This document shows, in pieces, positions 18,274 to 27,203 of a stretch of 64,000 nucleotides of DNA. The position numbers were made by a program, and so were the translations under genes. How positions within the stretch are numbered: the stretch's first letter is position 1; each line of letters begins with the position of its first letter. Below the pieces are notes generated by a model. The model did no database searches, had not been told where the DNA came from, and was given only the letters and a program-made list of their open reading frames with translations. This stretch comes from an uncultured Alphaproteobacteria bacterium (GTDB taxonomy: Bacteria > Pseudomonadota > Alphaproteobacteria > HIMB59 > GCA-002718135). Location of the stretch: positions 62,001-126,000 of the forward strand of contig CACFXU010000003.1 in assembly GCA_902570155.1 (NCBI GenBank), written 5' to 3'.

Positions 18274-18983
18274 ACTTGAATTGCGTACTCGTTAATTTCT
18301 TCATATATGTCTAAACATTCTTTATAAATATTTTCATAAGTTTTTGGTACAATATATTCTTTAAAATTTTTGGTATTAAAGGTAGTAGAAGAAATTACAT
18401 CTTGATACCAAACTTTTGACCAAATGCCATCTGTTTCTCTATAGCCTTTTGGCCAATTAAGCATATCTTGATCAAAATCTAAATTTAATTTTTGACACAA
18501 AATATTTAAATACTTTTCAGGACTTGCTAATAAATAATCAGAGTTTATTACTATGGGCTCTTTTGAATTTAATAATTTAAAAATTTCATAAAGTTTTTTA
18601 AAACCTACATCTTGAATTGATTTTAAAGTATTTTTTTTTAAATATGAGACAATTACTTTAGCAGGATCACGGATTAAAAAGCAATTTATACCTTTATCAA
18701 TCCAATCTAACCGTGTTTCATCTAAAATATGATGAGTCATATGTTTTTGATAAAATATTTTATAATTATTATCTTCTCTAGTGATTAAATTAATAATCTC
18801 ATCTTCATTTGTATGATAGTGATTTATAATTTCATCTTTCATTGGATGATTTAAGTTAGTTTTTTTTAAATAATATGCATAAAAAGGTTCATCATAAACT
18901 TTTGTGTCTCTTCTATTCTCAAAAGATCGCATCAATGCAGTACTGATATTTCTTGGTCCAGACCAAACAAATAAATTAATCAT
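18270..18983 (-). CDS. sulfotransferase-like P-loop protein
   Basis: The 237-residue protein begins with FVWSGPRNISTALMRSF, the 5'-phosphosulfate-binding loop of PAPS-dependent sulfotransferases, and has FLIRDPAKVIVSYLK, which resembles the 3'-phosphate-binding R-D-P-x-x-x-x-x-S motif. It is fused by adjacency (no spacer) to the class IV aminotransferase gene and overlaps the hydratase gene by 4 nt. The true reaction and substrate are unknown; sulfotransfer is the family-level inference. Confidence 0.7.
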   Translation of the reverse strand: MINLFVWSGPRNISTALMRSFENRRDTKVYDEPFYAYYLKKTNLNHPMKDEIINHYHTNEDEIINLITREDNNYKIFYQKHMTHHILDETRLDWIDKGINCFLIRDPAKVIVSYLKKNTLKSIQDVGFKKLYEIFKLLNSKEPIVINSDYLLASPEKYLNILCQKLNLDFDQDMLNWPKGYRETDGIWSKVWYQDVISSTTFNTKNFKEYIVPKTYENIYKECLDIYEEINEYAIQV

Positions 18984-19874
18984 TTAAAATAAATTATTAT
19001 AAAAATTAGTTAATTCTTTAGTAATAGGATTTTTCTTTAATGAGTATTTTTTTTTATTTATTTGATTTACTGGTACAACTCCTGCGAAAGATCCAGTGCA
19101 AAATGCTTCATCTGCATTTAATACTTCTTTTAATTTAAAATTCTTTTCTTTTACTTTTATTTTATTTTTTTTACATAGATCTATAATTTTCTGTCTTGTA
19201 ATTCCTGTAACACAATATTTCCCTGTTGAGGTAAAAACAGTATTGTTTTTTACAAAGAAGAAATGTGTACTATTATTTGTAGCAACATTTCCATTAATAT
19301 CGAACATTAGTGCTTCATCAGCATTCTTTTTATTAGCTTCAATACATGCAAGTATACAATTTAATTTACTAAGTGAATTTATTTGTGGATTTTGAACATT
19401 AATTGGTCCTCTAATAGTTTTTACTGTAACCAATTTTAATCCTTTTTTGTAAGCTTTAATGTCTGGTTTTTTATATTCAGGGATTATTATTATGGTTGGT
19501 TTGGATATTGTAACTTTAGGTGATTGGTAGGGTGTTGATTTAATACCTCTTGAAACAATAATTCTTAAATGAACATCTGTTTTCATTTTATTTATTTTAA
19601 TAGTTTTTATTAGTGCTTCTGAAAGTTTTTTACGAGTCAAATGTATTTTTAAGTCAATAAGCTTTGCATCTTTATATAACCTATCTAGATGTTCTTTTAG
19701 AAAAATGAAATTATTATTATGATATCTTAACGAATCCCAGATACCATCCCCAAGCATTGTTGAGGAATCAAAAACTGATATTTTGGCATCTTTTCTTTTA
19801 TAAAATTTTCCGTTGATATAAATTTTAATATTTTTATTTCTTTTATCATCTACGAAATCATGACTTGAAACCAT
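18984..19874 (-). CDS. class IV (fold-type IV) PLP aminotransferase
   Basis: The 296-residue protein matches the branched-chain / D-amino-acid aminotransferase family: VFDSSTMLGDGIWDSLR (34-50), the Schiff-base lysine K170 in NSLSKLNCI, E187 in ADEALMFD (N1 of PLP), and the G-I-T-R phosphate loop near 225. It transfers amino groups to or from 2-oxoacids; whether it is IlvE, D-amino-acid transaminase or ADC lyase is not decided by these motifs. It is the first gene of a three-gene set with the sulfotransferase-like and hydratase genes. Confidence 0.82.
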   Translation of the reverse strand: MVSSHDFVDDKRNKNIKIYINGKFYKRKDAKISVFDSSTMLGDGIWDSLRYHNNNFIFLKEHLDRLYKDAKLIDLKIHLTRKKLSEALIKTIKINKMKTDVHLRIIVSRGIKSTPYQSPKVTISKPTIIIIPEYKKPDIKAYKKGLKLVTVKTIRGPINVQNPQINSLSKLNCILACIEANKKNADEALMFDINGNVATNNSTHFFFVKNNTVFTSTGKYCVTGITRQKIIDLCKKNKIKVKEKNFKLKEVLNADEAFCTGSFAGVVPVNQINKKKYSLKKNPITKELTNFYNNLF

Positions 19875-19992
19875 AATTATTTTTATCTTAATAGCAAATA
19901 TTGTCTACTTAATAATTTTATTAACTTTTATTGCAAATCAAAGAGTGACATGTGATCAAATTAATATAACCAATTAGAAATTATCTTTTGTA

Positions 19993-21153
19993 ATGTTGAA
20001 TAGAAATTTTATTGTTATTTGTATTTCTTCTACTATAGCGGCTTTTCCACCTATGGCTGTAGTTTTATTAGGTGGAATAATTACATCCCAGATAATGATG
20101 AAAGATTCATTAGCAACAGTACCAATGACATTAATGATTATAGGTATAGCAATAAGCGCACCTTTTGCATCAAGGTTTATGAGCATGTTGGGGAGACAGA
20201 AAGGATTTTTATTTTCATCTCTTTTAAGTTGTTTATCTTTAGTTATTTGTTCAATCGCAATTTATTTGGAAAATTTTTTTATTTTTGCATTAGGTAATTT
20301 TTTAATTGGTAGCTCACAAGCTTTTATACATCAGTATCGATTTGCTGCATCTGAGTCAGTTGCCAAAGAATTTATTCCAAGATCTATCTCAATAATATTG
20401 TTATTGGGTATAATCTCTGCATTACTTTCTTCTAATTTTGCAGAATATTTTAAAGATTTTTTTCCAAGTAATTTATTTCTAGGCAGTTATATTTTCTTAT
20501 CGTTTACAGCAATTATTCCTTTTTTTGTTCTTCTTTTTTATAATGAAACAAAAACTTCTAGAAATCAAAGCAAATTTGAAATTGAAACTATTTTTAAACT
20601 TTTAAAAAATATTAAAATTATACAATCAATTGTAAGCGCTGGTCTTGGTTATTTTACAATGGCTATAATTATGACTGCCACTCCTTTACATATGCATCTT
20701 GTTAATAAATTTACTTTATTTGAAACCAGTATTGTAATTCAACTTCACGTTATTGGAATGTTTTTACCTTCTTTATTTTCTGGAGATTTAATAAAAAGAT
20801 TTGGAAACACAAATATTATATATGCAGGAGTAGGTATTTTATTTCTAAGTATTCTTACTAACACATTATTTGATTTTTATTATTCTTATATGCTAGGTTT
20901 AATATTACTTGGTATTGGCTGGAATTTTTTATTTGTTTCAGGTTCAAGTTTGTTGGTTGTTTCTTATGAGGAAAAGGATAGATTTACAGCACAAGGTTTA
21001 AATGATTTTATTGTTTTTTCTACTCAAGGTATAGGATCATTATCAGCTGGTTTTCTTTTATATTTTTCAAATTGGACTGTTATAAATCTTTTATGTGTTC
21101 CTCTTTTAATTATTGTTTTAGTAGTTTCTTTTATTTCATCTAGAAATAATTAA
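19993..21153 (+). CDS. MFS transporter
   Basis: The 386-residue protein has twelve predicted membrane helices. The loop between helices 2 and 3 reads RFMSMLGRQKGFLF, the MFS motif A region, with a matching R-F-G-N-T-N segment in the second half. It resembles the YfcJ/Bcr-like efflux branch by general pattern only; the substrate is unknown. It stands divergently from the aminotransferase gene and is followed by the dehydrogenase gene after 49 nt. Confidence 0.82.
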   Translation: MLNRNFIVICISSTIAAFPPMAVVLLGGIITSQIMMKDSLATVPMTLMIIGIAISAPFASRFMSMLGRQKGFLFSSLLSCLSLVICSIAIYLENFFIFALGNFLIGSSQAFIHQYRFAASESVAKEFIPRSISIILLLGIISALLSSNFAEYFKDFFPSNLFLGSYIFLSFTAIIPFFVLLFYNETKTSRNQSKFEIETIFKLLKNIKIIQSIVSAGLGYFTMAIIMTATPLHMHLVNKFTLFETSIVIQLHVIGMFLPSLFSGDLIKRFGNTNIIYAGVGILFLSILTNTLFDFYYSYMLGLILLGIGWNFLFVSGSSLLVVSYEEKDRFTAQGLNDFIVFSTQGIGSLSAGFLLYFSNWTVINLLCVPLLIIVLVVSFISSRNN

Positions 21154-21202
21154 AATTGATAATTCACTTTTAAATAATAATTTTTTCACTATAGTTATTT
21201 TT

Positions 21203-22063
21203 ATGAGCAATGTAGGATTTATAGGTGTTGGCTATATGGGCTATGGAATGGCTAAAAATTTATTAAAAAAGCACAATGTATTTATTTTTGCTCATAAAAA
21301 TAGAAAACCCATAAACAAATTAAAAAAAATTGGAGCTAAAGAATTAAAATCATATAATGAAATACAAAATCATAAACTTGATTGTTTAATGATATGTGTA
21401 ACAAATACACCTGTTGCATTGAATGTAGCAAACAAAATTAAACAACAACTTGATAGTAAAACACTTGTAATAGATCTAACAACTCATAACAAAAATGGCG
21501 CTTTAAAAATGTATAAAATTTTTAAATCAAAAAAAATAAGCTATAATTTTTGCGGGGTAATGGGTGGACCAGTTCAAAGTGAGCAGGGTATATTAGGGGG
21601 TATTTATGGTGGTAAAAAAAGTAATTTTTCAAAATGTAAAAAGTATCTTAATTCATTTTGTAAGTCTGTTTTTAATTTTGGTGATGTATCAAAAGCATCT
21701 TCTGCAAAATTATTATCTAACTTTTTATCATTAATGACTACGACCAGTGTAATTGAATTTTTTAAATCTGCAAAAAAACTAGATATTAATATTAAACTCT
21801 TATGTGATGTTGCGAGATTGGGTTCTGGAAATTCAGGGGCTTTAGATAGAATTGCAAATAAAGCTATAAAAGGTAATTTTAAAGGGTATGTTTTTTCTGT
21901 AGATAATACCTATAAAGATTTGAATTATATTAATGATCTTGTTTCAGATTTGCCAAATGCTAATAAACTCTCAAAAATAGCAAAATCATTTTACAAACAA
22001 GCTTCAAAAAAAGGATTCGGAAATTTACTTGTTAGTGAATTAATTGATAAGGAAAAATATTAA
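21203..22063 (+). CDS. 3-hydroxyisobutyrate dehydrogenase-like NAD(P)-dependent beta-hydroxyacid dehydrogenase
   Basis: The 286-residue protein starts with VGFIGVGYMGYGMAKNL (Rossmann GxGxxG), has MGGPVQSEQGILGG (substrate loop, normally D-A-P-V-S-G-G) and ASSAKLLSNF, containing the catalytic lysine. The D-A-P-V element is replaced by M-G-G-P-V, so the substrate may differ from classical 3-hydroxyisobutyrate or tartronate semialdehyde. It lies 3 nt before the small membrane-protein gene and upstream of the dmdA-type gene; a role in C3 metabolism is possible but not shown. Confidence 0.82.
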   Translation: MSNVGFIGVGYMGYGMAKNLLKKHNVFIFAHKNRKPINKLKKIGAKELKSYNEIQNHKLDCLMICVTNTPVALNVANKIKQQLDSKTLVIDLTTHNKNGALKMYKIFKSKKISYNFCGVMGGPVQSEQGILGGIYGGKKSNFSKCKKYLNSFCKSVFNFGDVSKASSAKLLSNFLSLMTTTSVIEFFKSAKKLDINIKLLCDVARLGSGNSGALDRIANKAIKGNFKGYVFSVDNTYKDLNYINDLVSDLPNANKLSKIAKSFYKQASKKGFGNLLVSELIDKEKY

Positions 22064-22066
22064 TCA

Positions 22067-22237
22067 ATGGATAAGTTAGTTCCAATTATTTATATGATTG
22101 GGGTGCTTTTATTGATTTTACCGTCTTTCTTAAGCTCAAATAATAATTTAAAAACTTTTTTTACTAACTTATCTATTTGGGTAGCTATTGTATTGGTTGT
22201 TTTATCATTTTACTTTGCCTACAATTATTTTCTTTGA
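22067..22237 (+). CDS. small two-helix membrane protein (56 aa)
   Basis: An ATG at 22067, three nt after the dehydrogenase stop, opens a 56-codon frame ending at TGA 22235-22237. The product has two hydrophobic segments (about residues 5-23 and 36-55) separated by S-S-N-N-N-L-K-T. The overlap-like spacing with the upstream gene and the clean helix-loop-helix hydrophobicity support a real gene. It resembles the membrane anchor that precedes some retropepsin-like proteins, but no such domain follows. Function unknown. Confidence 0.55.
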   Translation: MDKLVPIIYMIGVLLLILPSFLSSNNNLKTFFTNLSIWVAIVLVVLSFYFAYNYFL

Positions 22238-22305
22238 TTTATTAAATCAAATTTATTTTATTTAGATGTAGACTAATTTAATACAAATATTTATACGAGT
22301 TTTCC

Positions 22306-23415
22306 ATGCCCAATCAATTTGTAGCTAAATCAAGAAGGTTAAGAAGTACAATTTATTCTTCGAGAATTGAAAAACAGGGAGTAAGTTCTTATACAATATA
22401 CAATCATATGTTACTTCCTGCAGGTTTTGAGGGAAGTCTTGAAGAAACATACAATCATTTAAAAAATCATGTTCAAATATGGGATGTAGCCGCCGAAAGA
22501 CAAATAGAAATAAAGGGCAAGGATGCGTATCAATTAGTTCAATTAATGACATGCAGAGATTTAAGTAAGGCAAAAGAAGGTAAATGTTATTATTGTCCAA
22601 TTATTGATGAAAATGGCGGTATGATTAATGATCCGGTTGTACTTAAATTCAATAATGAAAAATGGTGGATTTCAATTGCTGACTCAGACGTTATGTTATT
22701 TGCTAAAGGTCTTGCAATAGGAAAAAAATTAGAAGTTTCTATTTCTGAACCTGATGTAAATATTATGGCAGTACAAGGTCCTAAAGCTTTTAATTTGTTA
22801 GAAAAAGTTTTTGGAAAAGAAATTTTAGATTTAAAATTTTATAATTTTAAATATTTTAATTTTAAAAATTCTAAACATTTGATTGCTAGATCCGGTTGGT
22901 CAAAACAAGGTGGTGTAGAAATTTATGTTGAAGATTCCAAATCTGGACTAGAGTTATATGACTTATTGTTTCAACAAGGTAAAGAGTTTAACGTACAACC
23001 AGGTTGCCCTCATTTAATTGAAAGAATTGAAGGTGCTTTACTCTCTTATGGAAACGATATGGACATAAATGATAATCCCTTTGAATGTGGATTAGGAAAA
23101 TTTGTAAATCTAGAAAATGATATTGAATTTCTTGGAAAAGAAAAATTAATTAAAATTAAAGAAAATGGAATTAATAAAAAATTAATGGGTGTTAAAATTA
23201 ATTTGGATAATATTAATTTAAGATCAGCAATTAACTTAACAATTGGAGATAAAATAATTGGCGAAATTAGATCTGCAGTTTTTTCACCTACATTTAACAT
23301 GGTGATTGGAATTGCAATGATAAATAAACCATACTTTTTAACTAAAGATCAATTTGATATAATTATTGAGAATAGAAAATACAAAGGAGAAATTTGCGAT
23401 ATTCCATTCGTATAA
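22306..23415 (+). CDS. dmdA: DMSP demethylase-type protein (GcvT superfamily)
   Basis: The 369-residue protein is a GcvT relative with the DmdA-specific pattern: [11 protein letters not shown] near residue 25, [54 protein letters not shown] and [18 protein letters not shown]. DmdA moves a methyl group from dimethylsulfoniopropionate to tetrahydrofolate, giving methylmercaptopropionate. Length (369) equals known DmdA proteins. The two EamA/DMT permeases directly downstream match the known SAR11 habit of placing a DMT permease next to dmdA. Several DmdA clades exist, and some near relatives have other substrates, so the exact activity is inferred. Confidence 0.78.
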   Translation: MPNQFVAKSRRLRSTIYSSRIEKQGVSSYTIYNHMLLPAGFEGSLEETYNHLKNHVQIWDVAAERQIEIKGKDAYQLVQLMTCRDLSKAKEGKCYYCPIIDENGGMINDPVVLKFNNEKWWISIADSDVMLFAKGLAIGKKLEVSISEPDVNIMAVQGPKAFNLLEKVFGKEILDLKFYNFKYFNFKNSKHLIARSGWSKQGGVEIYVEDSKSGLELYDLLFQQGKEFNVQPGCPHLIERIEGALLSYGNDMDINDNPFECGLGKFVNLENDIEFLGKEKLIKIKENGINKKLMGVKINLDNINLRSAINLTIGDKIIGEIRSAVFSPTFNMVIGIAMINKPYFLTKDQFDIIIENRKYKGEICDIPFV

Positions 23416-23418
23416 ATT

Positions 23419-24306
23419 ATGAATAATAATGTAAAAGCTATTATTTTAGCTTTAGTTGCTTCTGTTTCAGGAGTAACAATGAATGTTCTTATTAAATTTT
23501 CACTTCAAGATATAAATGTATTTACTGCTGGATTTTTGAGATTTCTTTTTGGGTTTATTTTAATTCTGCCTTTTATTTTTTATACTAAATTTCAAAACTT
23601 TAAGACACCTAATTTAAAAATCCATTTAACAAGAGGTATTTTAAATATTCCAATGATGTTACTTGGATTTTCTGCCTTACAATTTATCCCTTTAGAACAA
23701 ATCAAAGCAATCTCTTTTGTTACACCTATAATTGTAGTTGCCTTAAGTGTAATTTTTTTGAAAGAAAAAATTTATTTAATTCGTATTGGTGCTTTGCTAA
23801 TCGGTCTAGTTGGAGTCTTTGTTATTTTGAGGCCAGGTATTGTTCCAATAAATGTAGGTGCATATTTGGTTTTATGTTCCTGTTCTATTTGGTCAGTAGT
23901 TGTCATAATTACAAAATTTGCAGCAAGAGTTGATAGTGCATTTACAATTTTATCTTACCAATATACCCTAGTCACATTCTTATCTTTTCCGATAGCATTA
24001 TATTTTTGGCAATCTCCCTCATCAGAAACATTACATTATTTAATGTTTGCAGGCATTGCTGGGACGATAGTACATTTGTGTATCAATACAGCTTATAAGC
24101 TTACAGATTTATCAGTTTTACAACCTGTAAACTTTTCCAGGCTATTGATTGCATCTTTATTTGGTTTTTTAATTTTTGATGAAATACCTGATATTTGGAC
24201 GATAATAGGAGGTTTAATAATTTTTTCATCAATTCTGATTATTACTTATAGAGAAAATTATCTAAAAAAAGATATAGCAAAGCAATCAATACCGATTAAA
24301 CTTTAA
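23419..24306 (+). CDS. EamA/DMT family permease, copy 1
   Basis: The 295-residue protein has ten predicted helices in two EamA halves, each with the GFLRFLFGF and P-L-E-Q-I-K-A pattern. It starts 3 nt after the dmdA stop, so it is co-transcribed. DMT permeases near dmdA are suspected to carry DMSP or its products; direction and substrate are not established. It is a close paralogue of the next gene. Confidence 0.85.
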   Translation: MNNNVKAIILALVASVSGVTMNVLIKFSLQDINVFTAGFLRFLFGFILILPFIFYTKFQNFKTPNLKIHLTRGILNIPMMLLGFSALQFIPLEQIKAISFVTPIIVVALSVIFLKEKIYLIRIGALLIGLVGVFVILRPGIVPINVGAYLVLCSCSIWSVVVIITKFAARVDSAFTILSYQYTLVTFLSFPIALYFWQSPSSETLHYLMFAGIAGTIVHLCINTAYKLTDLSVLQPVNFSRLLIASLFGFLIFDEIPDIWTIIGGLIIFSSILIITYRENYLKKDIAKQSIPIKL

Positions 24307-24314
24307 TTTTATTA

Positions 24315-25202
24315 ATGAATAATAATATTAAGGCTATTTTATTAACTTTGTCTGCATCTTTTTTTGCAGTTTTAATGGAAGCATTAATACGTGCTGCACA
24401 ATATGATTCAAATGTTTTTACAATTGGGTTTTTAAGATTCTTTTTTGGTTTATTAATTATCTTTCCTTATTTAGTTAAAAATAAATTTACAACTTATAAA
24501 ACAAATAATTTGAAATTCTACATAGTTCGCGGGTTATTTAACATTCCCGTAATGATTTTAGGTTTTGGAGCTCTTATATACATTCCTTTTGAACAATTTA
24601 AAGCTATGAATTTTTTAAGCCCAATAATTGTCGTACTATTAAGTTTTTTAATTTTTAGAGAAAAAATTTTTAAATACAGAATTTTAGCATTAGTTATTGG
24701 TTTTTTAGGTACTATAATAATAATGAGACCAGGTTATGTCGAATTTAACATAGGCACTATAATGGTTTTAGTTTCTTTGTTATTTTGGTCTTTTATAATT
24801 ATTCTTTCAAAATATGTATCAAAAGATGATTCACCAATTACAATGGTTTCATACCAATATACTTTAATGACTTTTTTTGCCTTACCTCTAGCAATTTATT
24901 TTTGGGAAACACCTTCACTATTTTCGATCTTATATGTTTTTATTGGAGCCATATCAGGTACAATTTTACACTTGTGTTTAGGTCTTGCATATAAATATGC
25001 TGATTTATCAGTTACACAGCCAATATGGTTTAGTGGATTAATTTTTGGATCTGCTTTTGGTTATTTTTTATTTAAAGAAATTCCAGATTTATGGACCTGG
25101 ATAGGTGGAATTGTTGTATTCTCTTCAGTATTGATTATTACTTACAATGAGAGAAGTAAAGAAGAGAAGAAAAATAAAAATATTATAAATGCTATAGATT
25201 AA
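24315..25202 (+). CDS. EamA/DMT family permease, copy 2
   Basis: This 295-residue protein is the same length as its neighbour and aligns from end to end: both begin M-N-N-N-[IV]-K-A-I-[LI]-L, contain [RG]-x-F-N-I-P-V/M-M and SYQYTL, and end I-I-T-Y-x-E. It arose by tandem duplication. Eight nt separate it from copy 1 and 15 nt from the GH127 gene, so the transcript may continue. The substrate is unknown. Confidence 0.85.
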   Translation: MNNNIKAILLTLSASFFAVLMEALIRAAQYDSNVFTIGFLRFFFGLLIIFPYLVKNKFTTYKTNNLKFYIVRGLFNIPVMILGFGALIYIPFEQFKAMNFLSPIIVVLLSFLIFREKIFKYRILALVIGFLGTIIIMRPGYVEFNIGTIMVLVSLLFWSFIIILSKYVSKDDSPITMVSYQYTLMTFFALPLAIYFWETPSLFSILYVFIGAISGTILHLCLGLAYKYADLSVTQPIWFSGLIFGSAFGYFLFKEIPDLWTWIGGIVVFSSVLIITYNERSKEEKKNKNIINAID

Positions 25203-25217
25203 TAATTGAGTAATTAA

Positions 25218-27161
25218 ATGGATCTTACAAAAGTTAAAATAAACAATGGGTTTTGGAAAAAAAGAAAAGATTTAAATATCAACTCATCTTTTTTTGAAAT
25301 ACTAAATTCATTTGAAAAATCTGGAAGAATAAGAGCATTAACAAATGAAAGCACTGCTTCAGAAAAACCACATATATTTTGGGAATCAGATTTAGCAAAA
25401 TTAATGGAAGGTGCATTTTTTTCCATGCAACAAGAAAAAAATAAGAACTTAAAAAACAAATGTGATAACATTATAAAAAAAATCATCAATAATCAGGAGG
25501 ATAATGGTTATTTAAATTTTTTTTTTAAATTTCATGAGCCTGAAAATAAATTTACTAACTTAAGGGATCGTCATGAATTATATTGTGCCGGCCATTTATT
25601 AGAATCAGCCATTGAACATTCAAAAGCAACGGGAGAAAATCATTTTTTAAATTCAATAGAAAAATATATTGATCATATAATTGATACTTTTGGTCGAGAA
25701 GTTGGTAAAAAAAGAGGATACCCGGGTCATCAAGAAATTGAATTAGCTTTAGTAAAGGCTTATGAATATACAAATAAAAAAAAATATTTAGACCTTGCAA
25801 CATATTTTATTGAAGAAAGAGGTAAGACTGACTCTAATAACAAACATTATTTTATTAATGAAAACGAAATATTAAAAAAAAATTCACAAAAATTAGATTA
25901 TTCAAAACTACCTTCCAATTTAAGAGATTTTGTTGATTTCTATTTAGCCAAAGATGAATCAGTATTTAAGGATTTAGAATATTGGCAGGCTCATAAAGAA
26001 CCAATAAAACAAAATACTGCAGAGGGGCATTCAGTTAGAGCACTTTATATGTTCACTGCTATGGCTGATCTAGCTAGAATTAATAATAACAAAGATCTTT
26101 TGAAAACTTGCAAGCTACTTTGGCGCAATATTGTAGACAAAAGAATGTATATACATAGTGGCGTAGGTAGTGCGCATATAGGAGAACGATTTTCTTTTGA
26201 TTATGATCTTCCTAATGACATGGCTTTTGCAGAAACTTGTGCAAGTATTGCACTTATTTATTTTGCAAATAGATTGTCAAAAATAGAAATTAATAGTGAG
26301 TACGCAGATATTATAGAAAATAGTTTCTATAATCTTATTCTTGCTAGTACTTCTCAGGATGGAAAAGGTTTCTTTTACGATAATTATCTTGAATGTAACC
26401 CTGGTTATTTACATTTTCAAGATAGACGACATGGGATAAGAGATGAATATCACATTTGCTCTTGTTGTCCGCCAAATATAACTCGCCTAATTGCTAGTAT
26501 GGATATGTATATTTATAATATCTATCAAGATTCTTTGGTAGTGGATCAATACATTAGTTCTGAATTAGATCTTTCAGACAAAGAACAAGAATTAAAAATA
26601 ATACAAACAAGTGAATTTCCCCATAAAGGTTATTCTGAGATAAAAATTTTAAATTCTAATAACAAAGAATCAATTATTTATTTCCGAATTCCATCATGGG
26701 ATCAAAAAACAAAAATATTAATCAATGGTGAAGAAATAAATTACAAAACTTTCAATGGATATGCAAAAATTTATAGAAAATGGAAAGCTGGTGATAAAAT
26801 AGAATTAAAATTTAATTTTACACCTCGTTTTGTAAGAACAAATCCAAATGTCAGATATAATATTAGAAAAGCATCTATTTTTAGAGGTCCAATACTCTAT
26901 TGTTTAGAAGAAATAGATAATGGAAAAAATTTAAATCGATTTGTTATAGATAGCAATAATAGCTTTAACGAAAAAGAAGATAAAATAAATTCAGAAAATA
27001 TTATTTCTTTAAGTATTAATGGATCAAAATTTGATGATACTAATGAGTTATATATTCAAGATAAACCAAAACTTACAGATGCATATTTAAAATTTGTTCC
27101 ATACTACTTATGGTCAAATAGAGGTGAAAATGAAATGTTAGTATGGATAAATGAAAAATAA
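25218..27161 (+). CDS. GH127-family beta-L-arabinofuranosidase-like enzyme
   Basis: The 647-residue protein fits glycoside hydrolase family 127 (DUF1680). The residues that define the Zn/Cys active site of Bifidobacterium HypBA1 are present at almost the same numbers: E323 (acid/base), E339 and C341 in FAETCAS, and C416-C417 in CSCCPPN. An (alpha/alpha)6 barrel is followed by beta-sandwich regions after about residue 440. No signal peptide is visible, so it would act in the cytoplasm on imported short sugars. The gene lies just before an L-2-keto-3-deoxyarabonate dehydratase-like gene, which supports an L-arabinose role. Confidence 0.85.
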   Translation: MDLTKVKINNGFWKKRKDLNINSSFFEILNSFEKSGRIRALTNESTASEKPHIFWESDLAKLMEGAFFSMQQEKNKNLKNKCDNIIKKIINNQEDNGYLNFFFKFHEPENKFTNLRDRHELYCAGHLLESAIEHSKATGENHFLNSIEKYIDHIIDTFGREVGKKRGYPGHQEIELALVKAYEYTNKKKYLDLATYFIEERGKTDSNNKHYFINENEILKKNSQKLDYSKLPSNLRDFVDFYLAKDESVFKDLEYWQAHKEPIKQNTAEGHSVRALYMFTAMADLARINNNKDLLKTCKLLWRNIVDKRMYIHSGVGSAHIGERFSFDYDLPNDMAFAETCASIALIYFANRLSKIEINSEYADIIENSFYNLILASTSQDGKGFFYDNYLECNPGYLHFQDRRHGIRDEYHICSCCPPNITRLIASMDMYIYNIYQDSLVVDQYISSELDLSDKEQELKIIQTSEFPHKGYSEIKILNSNNKESIIYFRIPSWDQKTKILINGEEINYKTFNGYAKIYRKWKAGDKIELKFNFTPRFVRTNPNVRYNIRKASIFRGPILYCLEEIDNGKNLNRFVIDSNNSFNEKEDKINSENIISLSINGSKFDDTNELYIQDKPKLTDAYLKFVPYYLWSNRGENEMLVWINEK

Positions 27162-27203
27162 CCTTTTAAAATGATCTTAAAGTTTCTATAAGGTTTTAAA
27201 GAA

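Noticed and set aside
20019-20297. Second frame within the MFS gene
   Set aside because: Shadow frame with aromatic-rich, non-protein-like composition inside a well-supported gene.
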